NCBI GenBank assembly: GCA_963833505.1
Contig: CAWHYG010000004.1
Location: 496,001 to 560,000, forward strand
Reading direction: 5' to 3'
Origin: CAWHYG01 sp963833505
GTDB taxonomy: Bacteria; Eisenbacteria; RBG-16-71-46; CAIMUX01
Length of the DNA: 64,000 nucleotides
Shown here: positions 52,805 through 61,677 of the stretch, piece by piece
Layout: each line of letters starts with the position of its first letter
Position numbering within the stretch: position 1 is the stretch's first letter
The notes under the pieces: generated by a model
The model's database searches: none
Seen by the model: the letters and a program-made list of their open reading frames with translations, nothing else
What the model was told of the DNA's origin: nothing
Made by a program: the position numbers and the translations under genes

Positions 52805-53588
52805 ATGAGCGACCTGTCAAGCCTTCTCAACCGCCATCGCTCGATCCGGCGGTACCGGCCCGATCCAGTGGACCCGGAGCTGGTCAACCGGGTGCTGCGT
52901 GACGCCATCGCCGGCGCGTCTTCGTCCGGCAACCTGAACAGCGTCTCGATCGTGCGGACGACCGATCCGGCGCGAAAACAGAAGCTCTTTCAGCTCCACT
53001 TCGAGCAGGACATGGTACTCGAGGCGCCGCTCGTCCTGACCTTCTGCGCCGACTGGTACCGCACCCGGCAATGGCTGCGGCTGCGCGGCGCCCGCGACAA
53101 CTTCAACAACCTGATCGGCTATCTGGTCGCCTCCTTCGACGCCATGATCCTCGCCCAGAACGTCTGCCTCGGATTCGAAGCCGAAGGGCTGGGCATTCTG
53201 CTACCTCGGCACGACCCTGCATTCGATGGGGGACATCGGCGGGTTTCTCGAGCTTCCCGACACCTGTCTGCCGGTCACGACGCTCGTGGTCGGACATCCG
53301 GCCGAGGACCCGCCCAAGCGCGACCGGCTGCCCTTCCGAGCGCTCGTGCACGACGAGAAATACTCCGCGCCCACCGAGGAGGAACTGGCCGACATCTACC
53401 GGGAGCGGGAAGTGCGCGGCTGGGAGCGCTACATGGCCGATCCGGAGCTGAAGGCGAAGGTCGAGGAGCTGGGGCTGACGTCGCTGGCGCAGTTCTATAC
53501 CAGCACGGTCAAGTACGATCCGGATGAGTTCCGCCGCGACTCCGCCCGACTGCGTGCCACTCTCGAGGCGAAGCATTTCCTGCCCTGA
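52805..53588 (+). pseudogene. Nitroreductase family protein split by an apparent one-base insertion
   Basis: The first frame begins at an ATG at 52805 with a canonical nitroreductase N-terminus: LLNRHRSIRRYRPDPVDPEL, GASSSGNLNSVSIVR, and LIGYLVASFDAMILAQNVCLGFEAEGLGI. At about 53198 one extra base shifts the frame. The second frame continues with CYLGTTLHSMGDIGGFLELP, VTTLVVGHPAEDPPKRDRLP and ends at 53588. Joined, the two give a full-length FMN enzyme of about 260 residues. No other lesion is present, so a sequencing error or fresh mutation is likely. Confidence 0.8.
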
Positions 53589-53618
53589 AGGCACTGGCGC
53601 GAAACGCGACCCAAACCT

Positions 53619-53655
53619 GAAGGCCGCTCCCCGCGTGAGGCGAAGAGCGGCCTTC
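53619..53655. terminator. Bidirectional hairpin between nitroreductase and sedolisin 1
   Basis: GAAGGCCGCTC (53619-53629) pairs with GAGCGGCCTTC (53645-53655), an 11-bp perfect stem with a 15-base loop. It lies between the convergent nitroreductase and sedolisin genes. A related stem follows the second sedolisin gene. Confidence 0.7.
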
Positions 53656-53698
53656 CTGATGGAAGCCTCGGCGCCAGGCCGAAGCGGTTTCTCGCGTT

Positions 53699-55675
53699 CT
53701 AACGCGCCAGGATCACTTTTTCCGTGGCCACGCCGTTGCCGCTCAGGATCCGGGCGAGGTAGACGCCGCTGCCCAGGGTCCGACCGGTCTCGTCCCGGCC
53801 ATCCCAGCGGACGCTGTGAGGACCGGCTGCCATGGATCCGTCGGCCAGGCTCCTGATCACCCGCCCGCCGACATCCAGGATCTCGACGCGCACAGGCCCG
53901 GCGGAGGCGACCTCAAAGGAGACGGTGCAGCGCCCCGGCGCAGGGTTCGGCAGGACCAGGGCGGCCGCGTTCTTGACCGCCGGATTCGCGCCCACGCTGC
54001 TGCCGAACTGCTGGCAGTTGTTGCTGATCTGGATGAGGCCGTAGAGCAGGTCGGTGGTGGGGCAGCCCCAGCCGACGCAAAGGTCATAACCGGCCACCGC
54101 GTGGAACTTGCTCGGGCTTCTGCTCCACGTGTTGTCTCCCGTGACGGTGTCATGGAAGTAGCAGGACTCATCCTGCCCCTTGCCGATCTGATAGACGGCC
54201 GGATTGATGAATCCCATCGCCGCATGGCCGTTGGCCGCTCCCAGCTCGTTGACCAGGGCGGTGAAGGCCGCCCAGAGCGGAGTGGCGCAGCTTGTGCCGC
54301 CGACATTGGTGTTGCGGCCGTTGTGATAGCGGACATACACGTTGTCGGCGGTCATGCCCACGTCGGGGATGTCGCGCTTGAAGTTGGAACCCTGGTTGCC
54401 CGACATGTTCACGCCCCCCTGCCACGGGGGAATGCTGTAGGTGGTGCTGATGCCGCCGCTGCTCCCGACGCCGTCGTCTCCGTCATGGGTCCAGTTCCAG
54501 ACCGTTTCGGAAACGTAGGCGCCTCCGCCCGAGGTCATGGTCAGCGTGGTCCCGCCGACGCTGATGATGTACGGATTGTCGCACGGAGTCTGGATGGGGC
54601 CGGTGTAAGCGTCGCTGTCTCCCGAAGCGTTGTAGAAGGACTGCCCCTGCGCGGCCATCTGCAGCCAGAGGTTGTTGGAGGTCGTGTTGATGTCATAGCC
54701 CCAGGAGGCGCCGAACTGCAGGACGGAGGTGTCGTTGGCCATGGCGCCGAGAATGTCGTTGGTCACGTCTCCTTCGTAGACCCGGACCTCGCTCAGGGTC
54801 TGGGCCAGGGAGATCGCCATCTCGATGTCGAGGGAAACCTCGACGTTGCCGCCGCCTCCTCCGCCGCCGTTGTAACCATCCAGCAGCACCGGAGTGACCG
54901 TGGTGTTGGGAAGACCGGCCAGGCTCTCGTAGTAGGTGATGTCAGCCTGGTAGAAGCCGGAATCGAACTCGAGGAGGCCGACCTTCTGGCCGGTTCCGTT
55001 CGAGGTGTAGCCCGGGACGTAGGCGTGGCGGAAGTCGTTCCCCATGTAACCGCCGCTCGGTCCGGAGCCGTCCTGGGGTTGCGGAGACTGGAGAGAGCCG
55101 GTCGGATGCACCAGGGCGCGAGGCAGCACGAAATCCGACAGGCCCTGGATGTCCTGCACCGGAGCGGCCAGGTCCAGAGCCGGCTCCACGTCGGGCGCGT
55201 AGAAGGTGCGGTTCTCAGTCGGATGCTGATAGACCATCATCCGGACATGGAACGCCTTCTCGATTGCCGCCACCGTGCCCCGCATTCCCACGACCAGCCG
55301 GCCGTCCACGATCTCGGTCACCGCGAGCTGGTTCGCTCGGGCGAAGTCGATCACGGCCTGGTAATCCCCCGCCGTCGGCCCGTACGCGGCCGCGAACTGC
55401 CCAGGAGCGAGGTAGTGGCCGTAATCGGGGCTGCTTGGGTCGGAGACGCCGGCGACGAATCGGATCAGGCCGTCCTGGTCGCGCACCGGAAGGCCGATGG
55501 CGAGGTTCAGCGTCTGATCAGCGGGCAGGCGGCCGATCGGCTGCAGATTCAGGTCCTTGATCGCTCCCGGAATGGTTCCGCTCAGCGGCTGCAAACTCGC
55601 GGCCGCGGGCAACGCGGAAACCGCCCAGACGATTGCGCCAAGCGTCATGATCGACGCCAGGACGAGCCTTCTCAT
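53699..55675 (-). CDS. Sedolisin (S53) serine-carboxyl protease with FlgD-like C-terminus, paralogue 1
   Basis: A 658-residue secreted acid protease. The start at 55675 follows AGGAGGAAC and opens with a signal peptide ending ALPAAA. A pro-kumamolisin activation domain (about residues 40-180: HYLAPGQFAAAYGPT, AFHVRMMVYQHP) precedes the catalytic domain. Catalytic elements are EVSLD (Glu and Asp four residues apart) and the Ser of GGTSCATPLWAAF. GYDLCVGWGCPTTDLLYG covers the calcium-site region. The C-terminus is a FlgD-like domain (LPNPAPGRCTVSF, ILDVGGRVIRSL, WDGRDETGRTLGSGVYLARI). It is a close tandem duplicate of the next gene. Confidence 0.95.
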   Translation of the reverse strand: MRRLVLASIMTLGAIVWAVSALPAAASLQPLSGTIPGAIKDLNLQPIGRLPADQTLNLAIGLPVRDQDGLIRFVAGVSDPSSPDYGHYLAPGQFAAAYGPTAGDYQAVIDFARANQLAVTEIVDGRLVVGMRGTVAAIEKAFHVRMMVYQHPTENRTFYAPDVEPALDLAAPVQDIQGLSDFVLPRALVHPTGSLQSPQPQDGSGPSGGYMGNDFRHAYVPGYTSNGTGQKVGLLEFDSGFYQADITYYESLAGLPNTTVTPVLLDGYNGGGGGGGNVEVSLDIEMAISLAQTLSEVRVYEGDVTNDILGAMANDTSVLQFGASWGYDINTTSNNLWLQMAAQGQSFYNASGDSDAYTGPIQTPCDNPYIISVGGTTLTMTSGGGAYVSETVWNWTHDGDDGVGSSGGISTTYSIPPWQGGVNMSGNQGSNFKRDIPDVGMTADNVYVRYHNGRNTNVGGTSCATPLWAAFTALVNELGAANGHAAMGFINPAVYQIGKGQDESCYFHDTVTGDNTWSRSPSKFHAVAGYDLCVGWGCPTTDLLYGLIQISNNCQQFGSSVGANPAVKNAAALVLPNPAPGRCTVSFEVASAGPVRVEILDVGGRVIRSLADGSMAAGPHSVRWDGRDETGRTLGSGVYLARILSGNGVATEKVILAR

Positions 55676-55965
55676 GATGTTCCTCCTGTGCGGGATGATG
55701 TGATCCGCCGAAAATGCCCAAAAGCCGGCTGTCGCGGGTGGCCTGGTGTCCCCGCGCCTGTGGTGAAGATCGCCGCCAGCGCATGCCCTGGACGTGACCG
55801 CGGATTGGGATTGGCAATTCCTAGAGACCCCGGCGAAAACGGTCCGGATGGGCGTGCCGGCACTCAGGCGGCATGTCCCGAACCCTTCTGGATTATACCG
55901 CAGGATCGTGCGACGCGCCATCGCGCTCTCACCCGGCAGCGTCGCTCCTGCCGCCGGGACAACGA

Positions 55966-55998
55966 AGGCCGCTTCCCGCGCGAGGCAACGAGCGGCCC
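55966..55998. terminator. Hairpin after sedolisin 2, related to the one after sedolisin 1
   Basis: GGCCGCT (55967-55973) pairs with AGCGGCC (55991-55997) in a context (AAGGCCGCT-TCCCGCGCGAGG) closely matching the hairpin at 53619. The surrounding 365-base gap between the two sedolisin genes holds no supported gene. The duplication therefore included the 3' flank. Confidence 0.5.
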
Positions 55999-56040
55999 TC
56001 TGGATCGACTCCTCGGCGCCGGGCCGAGGTGGTTTTCGCC

Positions 56041-58020
56041 TCAGCGGGCCAGGATGACCTTCTCCGTGGCCGCGCCGTTGCCACTGAGGATCCGGGCGAG
56101 GTACACGCCGCTGCCCAGAGCGCGACCGGTCTCGTCCCGACCGTCCCAGGCGAGGCTGTGAGGACCGGCCGCCATGGATCCGTTGGCCAGACTTCGGATC
56201 ACCCGCCCGCCGACATCCAGGACCTCGACCCTCACGGGTCCGGCGGAGGCGACGTCAAAGGAGACGGTGCACCGGCCGGGCGCGGGATTCGGCATGACCA
56301 GGGCGGTCGCGTTCTTGACCGCCGGGCCGGCGCCCACGCTGCTGCTGAACTGCTGGCAGTTGTTGCCGATCTGGACGAGTCCGTAGACCAGGTCGGTGGT
56401 CGGGCAGCCCCAGCCCACGCAGAGATCGTAGCCGGGCTCGGCGTGGAACTTGCTCGGGCTCCGGCTCCAGGTGTTGTCTCCGGTCGTCGTGTCGTGGAAG
56501 TAGCAGGTCCCGTACTGGCCCTTGCCGATCAGGTAGACGGCCGGATTGATGAATCCCATCGCGGCATGGCCGTTGGCCGCTCCGAGCTCGTTGACCAGGG
56601 AGGTGAAGGCCGCCCAGAGCGGAGTCGCGCAGCTCGTGCCGCCGACAGTCGTGTTGCGGCCATTGTGATACCGGACGTACACGTTGTCCGCGGTCATGCC
56701 CACGTCGGGGAGGTTGCGCTTGAAGTTGGAACCCTGGTTCCCCGTCATGTTCACGCCCTCCTGCCAGATCGGAATCGCGTAGCGGGTGCTGATGCCTCCG
56801 CTGCTGCCGACGCCGTCCTGCCCTTGATGGGTCCAGTTCCAGACCGTCTCCGAGACGTAGGCGCCTCCGCCGGACGTCATGGTCAGGGTGGTTCCGCCCA
56901 CGCTGATGATGTTGGGATCGTCCGCCGGAGTCGACACGGAGCCGACGTAGGCGTCCCCGTCCCCCGAAGCGTTGTAGAAGGACTGTCCCTGCGCGCCCAT
57001 CTCCAGCCAGAGGACGTCGGAGGTCCCGTCGATGGAATAGGTCCAGGAAGCCCCGAATTGCAGGACGGAGGTGTCGTTGACCATCGCGCTCAGGATGTCG
57101 TCGGTCTGATCTCCTTCATACACCCGGACCTCGCTCAAGGTCTGCGCCATGGAGATCGCCATCTCGATGTCGAGCGAAACCTCGACGTTGCCGCCTCCAC
57201 CGCCCCCTCCGCCGTATCCGTCGATCAAGACCGGCGTGATCGTCGTGTTGGGAAGGCCGGCCAGCGTCTCGTAGTAGGAGATGTCGGCCTGGTAGAAGCC
57301 GGAATCGAACTCCAGGAGGCCCACCTTCTGGCCGGTTCCGTTCGAGGTGTAGCCCGGAACGTAGGCGTGCCGGAAGTCGTTCCCCATGTAGCCGCCGCCC
57401 GGTCCGGAGCCGTCCTGGGGTTGCGGAGACTGGAGGGAGCCGGTCGGATGCACGAGGGCGTGAGGCAGCACGAAGTCGGTCAGTCCCTGGATGCCCTGGA
57501 TCGGAGTGGCCAGGTCCAGGGTCGGCTCCGCGTCCGGGGCGAAGAAGGTGCGGTTCTCCGACGGATGCTGGTAGACCATCATTCGCACGTGCAAGGCGTT
57601 TTCGATGTCGGCCACTGAACCCTGCACGGATACGACCACGCGATTGCCAAAGGTCGCGGTCACCTCGAGCTGGTTGGATCGGGCGAAGTCGACCACGGCC
57701 TGATAGGCCTCGTTCGTGGGCCCGTAGGCCGCGGTGAACTCGTCCCTCGTCAGGTAGTGGCCGTAATTGGGGCTTGCGGGATCGGAAACGTCCGCGACAA
57801 AGCGCGCCAGGCCCTCGCGATCCCTGATCGGAAGGCCGATGGAAAGCTTGAGCACCTGGGTGCCGGGCAGACGCCCGATCGGCTGGAGGTTCAGATCGTG
57901 GATCTCGCTCGGCACGATCGTGTCGAGCGGCTGGAGCCCGGCGGCCACGGCCGGAGAAAACGCCAGGGTCAGCACGAACGCGCCCAACGCCGCCGCCAGC
58001 GCAGAGGCATTTGGTCTCAT
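56041..58020 (-). CDS. Sedolisin (S53) serine-carboxyl protease with FlgD-like C-terminus, paralogue 2
   Basis: A 659-residue paralogue of the preceding protease with the same layout: signal peptide ending PAVAA, propeptide, catalytic core and FlgD-like tail. Key residues are Glu280 and Asp284 in EVSLD and Ser463 in GGTSCATPLWAAF. A Gly-rich stretch (GGGGGGG) precedes the Glu-Asp motif in both copies. AGGAGG lies before the ATG. Long runs are identical with paralogue 1 (for example around the catalytic Ser), with more divergence in the propeptide and the first 100 residues. The two are probably expressed from separate promoters. Confidence 0.95.
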   Translation of the reverse strand: MRPNASALAAALGAFVLTLAFSPAVAAGLQPLDTIVPSEIHDLNLQPIGRLPGTQVLKLSIGLPIRDREGLARFVADVSDPASPNYGHYLTRDEFTAAYGPTNEAYQAVVDFARSNQLEVTATFGNRVVVSVQGSVADIENALHVRMMVYQHPSENRTFFAPDAEPTLDLATPIQGIQGLTDFVLPHALVHPTGSLQSPQPQDGSGPGGGYMGNDFRHAYVPGYTSNGTGQKVGLLEFDSGFYQADISYYETLAGLPNTTITPVLIDGYGGGGGGGGNVEVSLDIEMAISMAQTLSEVRVYEGDQTDDILSAMVNDTSVLQFGASWTYSIDGTSDVLWLEMGAQGQSFYNASGDGDAYVGSVSTPADDPNIISVGGTTLTMTSGGGAYVSETVWNWTHQGQDGVGSSGGISTRYAIPIWQEGVNMTGNQGSNFKRNLPDVGMTADNVYVRYHNGRNTTVGGTSCATPLWAAFTSLVNELGAANGHAAMGFINPAVYLIGKGQYGTCYFHDTTTGDNTWSRSPSKFHAEPGYDLCVGWGCPTTDLVYGLVQIGNNCQQFSSSVGAGPAVKNATALVMPNPAPGRCTVSFDVASAGPVRVEVLDVGGRVIRSLANGSMAAGPHSLAWDGRDETGRALGSGVYLARILSGNGAATEKVILAR

Positions 58021-58333
58021 GATGGTCCTCCTATAGAAGCTGGTTTCCAGGACCGTCCGGCCTTTTACAGACCGGTGGTCGCAAATCCCACACGTTTTTC
58101 AGTTTGATTGACGGCCCGGTCGAGGCGCGCGACGCCGCCGCAGAGAACAACGTAGAGCCACGTTTCGAATCGAGCCTGACGACTGGTAACGGCAATTCAT
58201 GACCCCGAATCGTGTGGATCTACCGGGAACGCCCCCGTGCGGTCGAGGCAGTGAGGATGCGAAGCAGACCTACGACCCATTTACAATATGGCACTGCTTC
58301 TAGTCGCTGCGCAAACGATATGAAAGGCCAATC

Positions 58334-59353
58334 GTGGTGTTCGTCCGAGGGCGGGGGGAACATGGGCGAGTTCCGGCACGCAACCGCGCGTCCGGCCGCG
58401 ACCACGCCGATCCCGGCGCCTTGACCGCCGCGGGCAGGTTCCTCACCCCGGCGATGGCGGTCTTTCATCTCCGAGGCGAGGCGGCGATGCCCCTCCTCTC
58501 GGGCTTTCTCGGGGGGATCTACGCCATGGTCGCGGCCATGGTCGTGATTTCCCCATCACCGGTCGAGGTGACCGTCCTCTCGGCCATGGCGCTGGTCGCC
58601 CACAACCTCATCGTGGAATGCGCGGTTCAACACCGGGCCGGAACGCCCTGGTATTGGGTGCTGGCGGTCCGCCTGCTCGGCTCCATCCTCCTCGGAATCG
58701 CAGTGGCCTGGTCTCTGGCCGGCCTCGCCGCCCTGCACCTGCCCGTTCTGTGGCTGCGCGTGGTTTCGTCGCCGCAGACGGCGGTCCCTCCGTCGGCCGG
58801 GTTTCGGGGTTTCATCCTGTTATGGCTTCGCGACTCCGGCACGCTGATCCTCAAGGTGGCCGTGATCGTCACCGCCATGATGATCGTCACCGAGTGGATC
58901 CGCTCCCGCGGAATCCTGGCGCGGCTGGAGCGTGGATGCCGGCCCGCGCTCCGTTTCTTCGGCCTCGCCGATTCCGTGGCCTATCTCTGGCTCACGGCGC
59001 AGATTCTCGGCGTGGCCTACGGATCCGGGCTCATCATCGAAGAGATGCGGGACAATCACGGCTACGAACCGCGGGCCGTGCGCGACCTCCACACGTCGAT
59101 CGGGATCAGCCATTCCCTCTTCGAGGACACCATCCTGCTCGTCGCCCTGGGAGCCTCGCTCTTTTGGATCATCGTGCCGCGGCTCCTCCTGGCGGCTTTG
59201 GCCGTGCGTCTCCTGGCCGGCCTCCCCTTCGGCCTTCGCTCGCCGGCGGCCGTCTGGTATCCTGCCGGTCGCGGGAATCCGGAGGTTCCCGATGCGGTCC
59301 CCGCCGGCCGGACCGGGCCGGTCACGCAGGAAGGCATGGAGCCCGAACCGTGA
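58334..59353 (+). CDS. Nucleoside-recognition (Gate) domain membrane protein, N-terminus atypical
   Basis: From about residue 30 the protein matches the nucleoside-recognition/Gate membrane family (FLTPAMAVFHLRGEAAMPLLSGFLGGIYAMVAAM, AHNLIVECAVQHRAGTPWYW, and a second half with RPALRFFGLADSVAYLW, AYGSGLIIEEM and ISHSLFEDT). It has 7-8 hydrophobic helices. The usual first helix is missing: the first 30 residues (GRGEHGRVPARNRASGRDHAD) are Arg-rich and unrelated, so the real start is unclear and the 5' end may be truncated. Its TGA overlaps the FAD oxidoreductase ATG by one base, so the two are coupled. Confidence 0.8.
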   Translation: MVFVRGRGEHGRVPARNRASGRDHADPGALTAAGRFLTPAMAVFHLRGEAAMPLLSGFLGGIYAMVAAMVVISPSPVEVTVLSAMALVAHNLIVECAVQHRAGTPWYWVLAVRLLGSILLGIAVAWSLAGLAALHLPVLWLRVVSSPQTAVPPSAGFRGFILLWLRDSGTLILKVAVIVTAMMIVTEWIRSRGILARLERGCRPALRFFGLADSVAYLWLTAQILGVAYGSGLIIEEMRDNHGYEPRAVRDLHTSIGISHSLFEDTILLVALGASLFWIIVPRLLLAALAVRLLAGLPFGLRSPAAVWYPAGRGNPEVPDAVPAGRTGPVTQEGMEPEP

Positions 59354-60672
59354 TGGACGAAAGCTCGCAAGCGTTCGATTCGATTCCGGAACACGTCGAG
59401 GTGGCCGTCGTGGGAGCCGGATTCGCCGGGCTCGTCGCGGCACGCCGGCTGGCGCGGGCCGGGCGCGAGGTCCATCTCTTCGATCCCTCTCCCGACCCGG
59501 GCGGTCGCGTCCGAACCCAGAGCATCGACGGCTTCCGGCTCGACCTCGGATTTCAGGTGCTTCTCACGGGCTTTCCGGCGATTCGCGAGGAGTTGGATCT
59601 CGAGGCGCTCGCCCTGCGCACCTTCGAGCCGGGGGCAGTCATCGTTCGTGACGGCAAACAGCACTCGCTTCCCGATCCGTTCCGCACTCCCCACCGATGG
59701 CTCGAGGCGCTGCGCTACCCGCTCGCCACCCTGACCGACAAGGTGCGAACGCGCAGCCTGCGCAACCGGCTCAGATCGGAGAGCATTGAGTCGATCTTCG
59801 CCGCTCCGGCCCGGATGGCGGCCGACGAACTGCGCGAAATGGGCTTTTCCGAGCGATTCGTCTCGACGTTCTGGCTCCCTTTCTTCTCCGCCGTCTTTCT
59901 GGACCCGCCTCTCGAGGTCAGCACGAGGATGTTCCACTTCGTCTTCCGCTGCCTGGCCATCGGGGACATCGCGCTTCCCCGAGGCGGCATCGGAGAAGCG
60001 CCGCGGCAGATCGCGGAGGGAATCCCGGCGGGACGTTATCATCCGGGCACGCGCGCATTGAAGCTGCTCCTCGAGGAGGGCACCGTCCGCGGCCTTTCCG
60101 TGGGCGCGGCGGGAGATCCCAAGGCCCCGGCCCGGGAGGTCAAGGCCGACGCGATCATTCTCGCCACCGGTCCGGAAGAAGCGCGGCGCCTTTCCGGACT
60201 GGACCTTCCTCTGCTCGAGCCCCTGGGAGTCTCGGTGGTCTACTTCGCCCTGGATCGCCCGGTTACGAGTGAGCGGCGGATCTTCCTGAATGGAGGGGGC
60301 TCCGGCCCCGGCCACCACGTCGTCTTTCTCAGCAACATCGCATCGGAATATGCCCCGGCCGGCACGCAGCTCGTCTCCGTGACGATCCTGGGCACGCCGG
60401 AAGCCGGCGGGGACATCCTCGCGGTTCGCGTCCGGCGCCAGATGGCGGTCTGGTTTCCCGAGGCCGACACCGGCCGGTGGCGATGGCTGGCAACCTATAA
60501 GATCCCGTTCGCGCAGTTCCGGCAGCCTCCGGGAATCCTCGATCATCTCCCCGGAGCGCGAACCCAGGTGTCCGGGCTTTATCTGGCGGGGGACTACACA
60601 CGAAACTCCAGCGTCCAGGGAGCCATGGAGTCGGGCAAGATCGCGGCGGAAACGGTGCTTGGGGGGATCTGA
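59353..60672 (+). CDS. FAD-dependent amine oxidase/phytoene-desaturase-like oxidoreductase
   Basis: A 439-residue flavoprotein. The FAD-binding Rossmann motif is VAVVGAGFAGLVAARRL, with the GG motif GGRVRTQSIDGFRLDLGFQVL. Further on are a substrate-cap region (LPFFSAVFLDPPLEVS), DAIILATGPEEA, and the C-terminal FAD contact GLYLAGDYTRNSSVQGAMESGKIAA. This fits the amine oxidase/protoporphyrinogen oxidase/phytoene desaturase superfamily. It is translationally coupled to the membrane protein upstream (TGATG). The substrate is unknown. Confidence 0.92.
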   Translation: MDESSQAFDSIPEHVEVAVVGAGFAGLVAARRLARAGREVHLFDPSPDPGGRVRTQSIDGFRLDLGFQVLLTGFPAIREELDLEALALRTFEPGAVIVRDGKQHSLPDPFRTPHRWLEALRYPLATLTDKVRTRSLRNRLRSESIESIFAAPARMAADELREMGFSERFVSTFWLPFFSAVFLDPPLEVSTRMFHFVFRCLAIGDIALPRGGIGEAPRQIAEGIPAGRYHPGTRALKLLLEEGTVRGLSVGAAGDPKAPAREVKADAIILATGPEEARRLSGLDLPLLEPLGVSVVYFALDRPVTSERRIFLNGGGSGPGHHVVFLSNIASEYAPAGTQLVSVTILGTPEAGGDILAVRVRRQMAVWFPEADTGRWRWLATYKIPFAQFRQPPGILDHLPGARTQVSGLYLAGDYTRNSSVQGAMESGKIAAETVLGGI

Positions 60673-60805
60673 GTGACGCCGGGCTTGTCCATTTGCCCTA
60701 CGAGCAACAATACTGGGCGCCTCCGGCTTTCGGGTGGCCAGTTTTGCTGGCTGATTTGACTGGTGGTACGGTTCCGTCGGGCGATGGCCCGGTGGAGAAC
60801 CGGTC

Positions 60806-60955
60806 ATGGACGACAAGACGCTGTACACCAGACTGCTGGGCCTGATGGCTCCCTGGGGTGTTGTGAGGGGGGAGTTGAAGGCTGTCCGAAGGAGGGTTGC
60901 GCGTCTGGGACCCGGGCCAGGATCTGAGATGGCCGTTTCCACGGAGTTCTGGACA
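60806..60955 (+). mobile_element. Remnant of an ISL3-like transposase N-terminus
   Basis: The ATG at 60806 begins MDDKTLYTRLLGLMAPWGVV, then ELKAVRRRVARLG. This matches the start of ISL3-family transposases (MD-x-K-x-LY-x-x-(I/L)LGL-x-x-PW-x-V, followed by an R-R-V strand). After about 40 residues the similarity ends and a 42-bp tandem array begins. No catalytic DDE domain follows. Confidence 0.5.
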
Positions 60956-60960
60956 GCCCC

Positions 60961-61338
60961 TCTGGTTCCGCCGAACCAGGATGCCTCGGTCAACCGGGAC
61001 GCTCCTGTTCCGCCGAACCATGACGCCCTGGTCAACCGGGACGCTCCTGTTCCGCCGAACCATGGCGCCTCGGTCAACCGGGATGCTCCTGTTCCGCCGA
61101 ACCATGACGCCCTGGTCAACCGGGACGCTCCTGTTCCGCCGAACCATGGCGCCCTGGTCAACCGGGGCGCTCCTGTTCCGCCGAACCATGGCGCCTCGGT
61201 CAACCGGGACGCTCTGATTCCGCCGAACCATGACGCCTTGGTCAACCGGGACGCTCTGATTCCGCCGAGCCATCACGCCTTGGTCAACCGGGACGCTCTG
61301 ATTCCGCCGAACCATGACGCCTCGGTCAACCGGGGCGG
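60961..61338. repeat. Nine-copy tandem array of a 42-bp unit
   Basis: CCGCCGAACCA recurs at 60968 and every 42 bases up to 61304, giving nine contiguous copies. Between them lie (A/C)GCC(T/C)(C/T)GGTCAACCGGG-type sequences and GCTCCTGTT or GCTCTGATT. Translated forwards, each unit reads NRDAPVPPNHDALV-like. Both strands stay open across it because the unit is a multiple of three. Copies lack spacers, so this is not CRISPR. The 61339-61677 part downstream shows no supported gene. Confidence 0.85.
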
Positions 61339-61677
61339 CCCACCGGCGCGTGACGAACTCGTCTCGAGGAGGGACCACGGATCTCCGAATGGCAAGGAAG
61401 AGGCTTTCGATGAGCCAGAATGCGCCAGGTTCCTGGATCGGTTCTTGCTATCTGTCCCCCACAACGTGGCTCTGGGGGATACCCGCGCGGCCGGTCAACA
61501 GTTGGTCGATTCTCCTTCCTGCTCGGAGCGGCAACAGCCCTCTGCTTCCACCGGGGCGGAACCGAATGGCCAACTCGCGCCTCCGAAGCGGGGATACGCA
61601 GCCCGTGGCTTCCCGAATGAGTTGACACTCGCGTTAGACCCTGACTGAGCCAAATGGAAGGAGCCTGCCGCCGGGCT

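Noticed and set aside
53816..57618. Two long plus-strand open frames over the sedolisins
   Set aside because: They are antisense to two clear protease genes; their mutual similarity only reflects the duplication of the real genes.
60961..61338. CRISPR array
   Set aside because: The 42-bp units abut each other with no spacers and differ by point changes.
60698..61378. Minus-strand repeat protein over the 42-bp array
   Set aside because: Both strands are open only because the unit is a multiple of three; no ribosome binding site or family supports this strand.
61314..61625. Plus-strand protein after the 42-bp array (SQNAPGSWIGSCYL segment)
   Set aside because: The start lies inside the repeat array and no domain was recognised; left unannotated.
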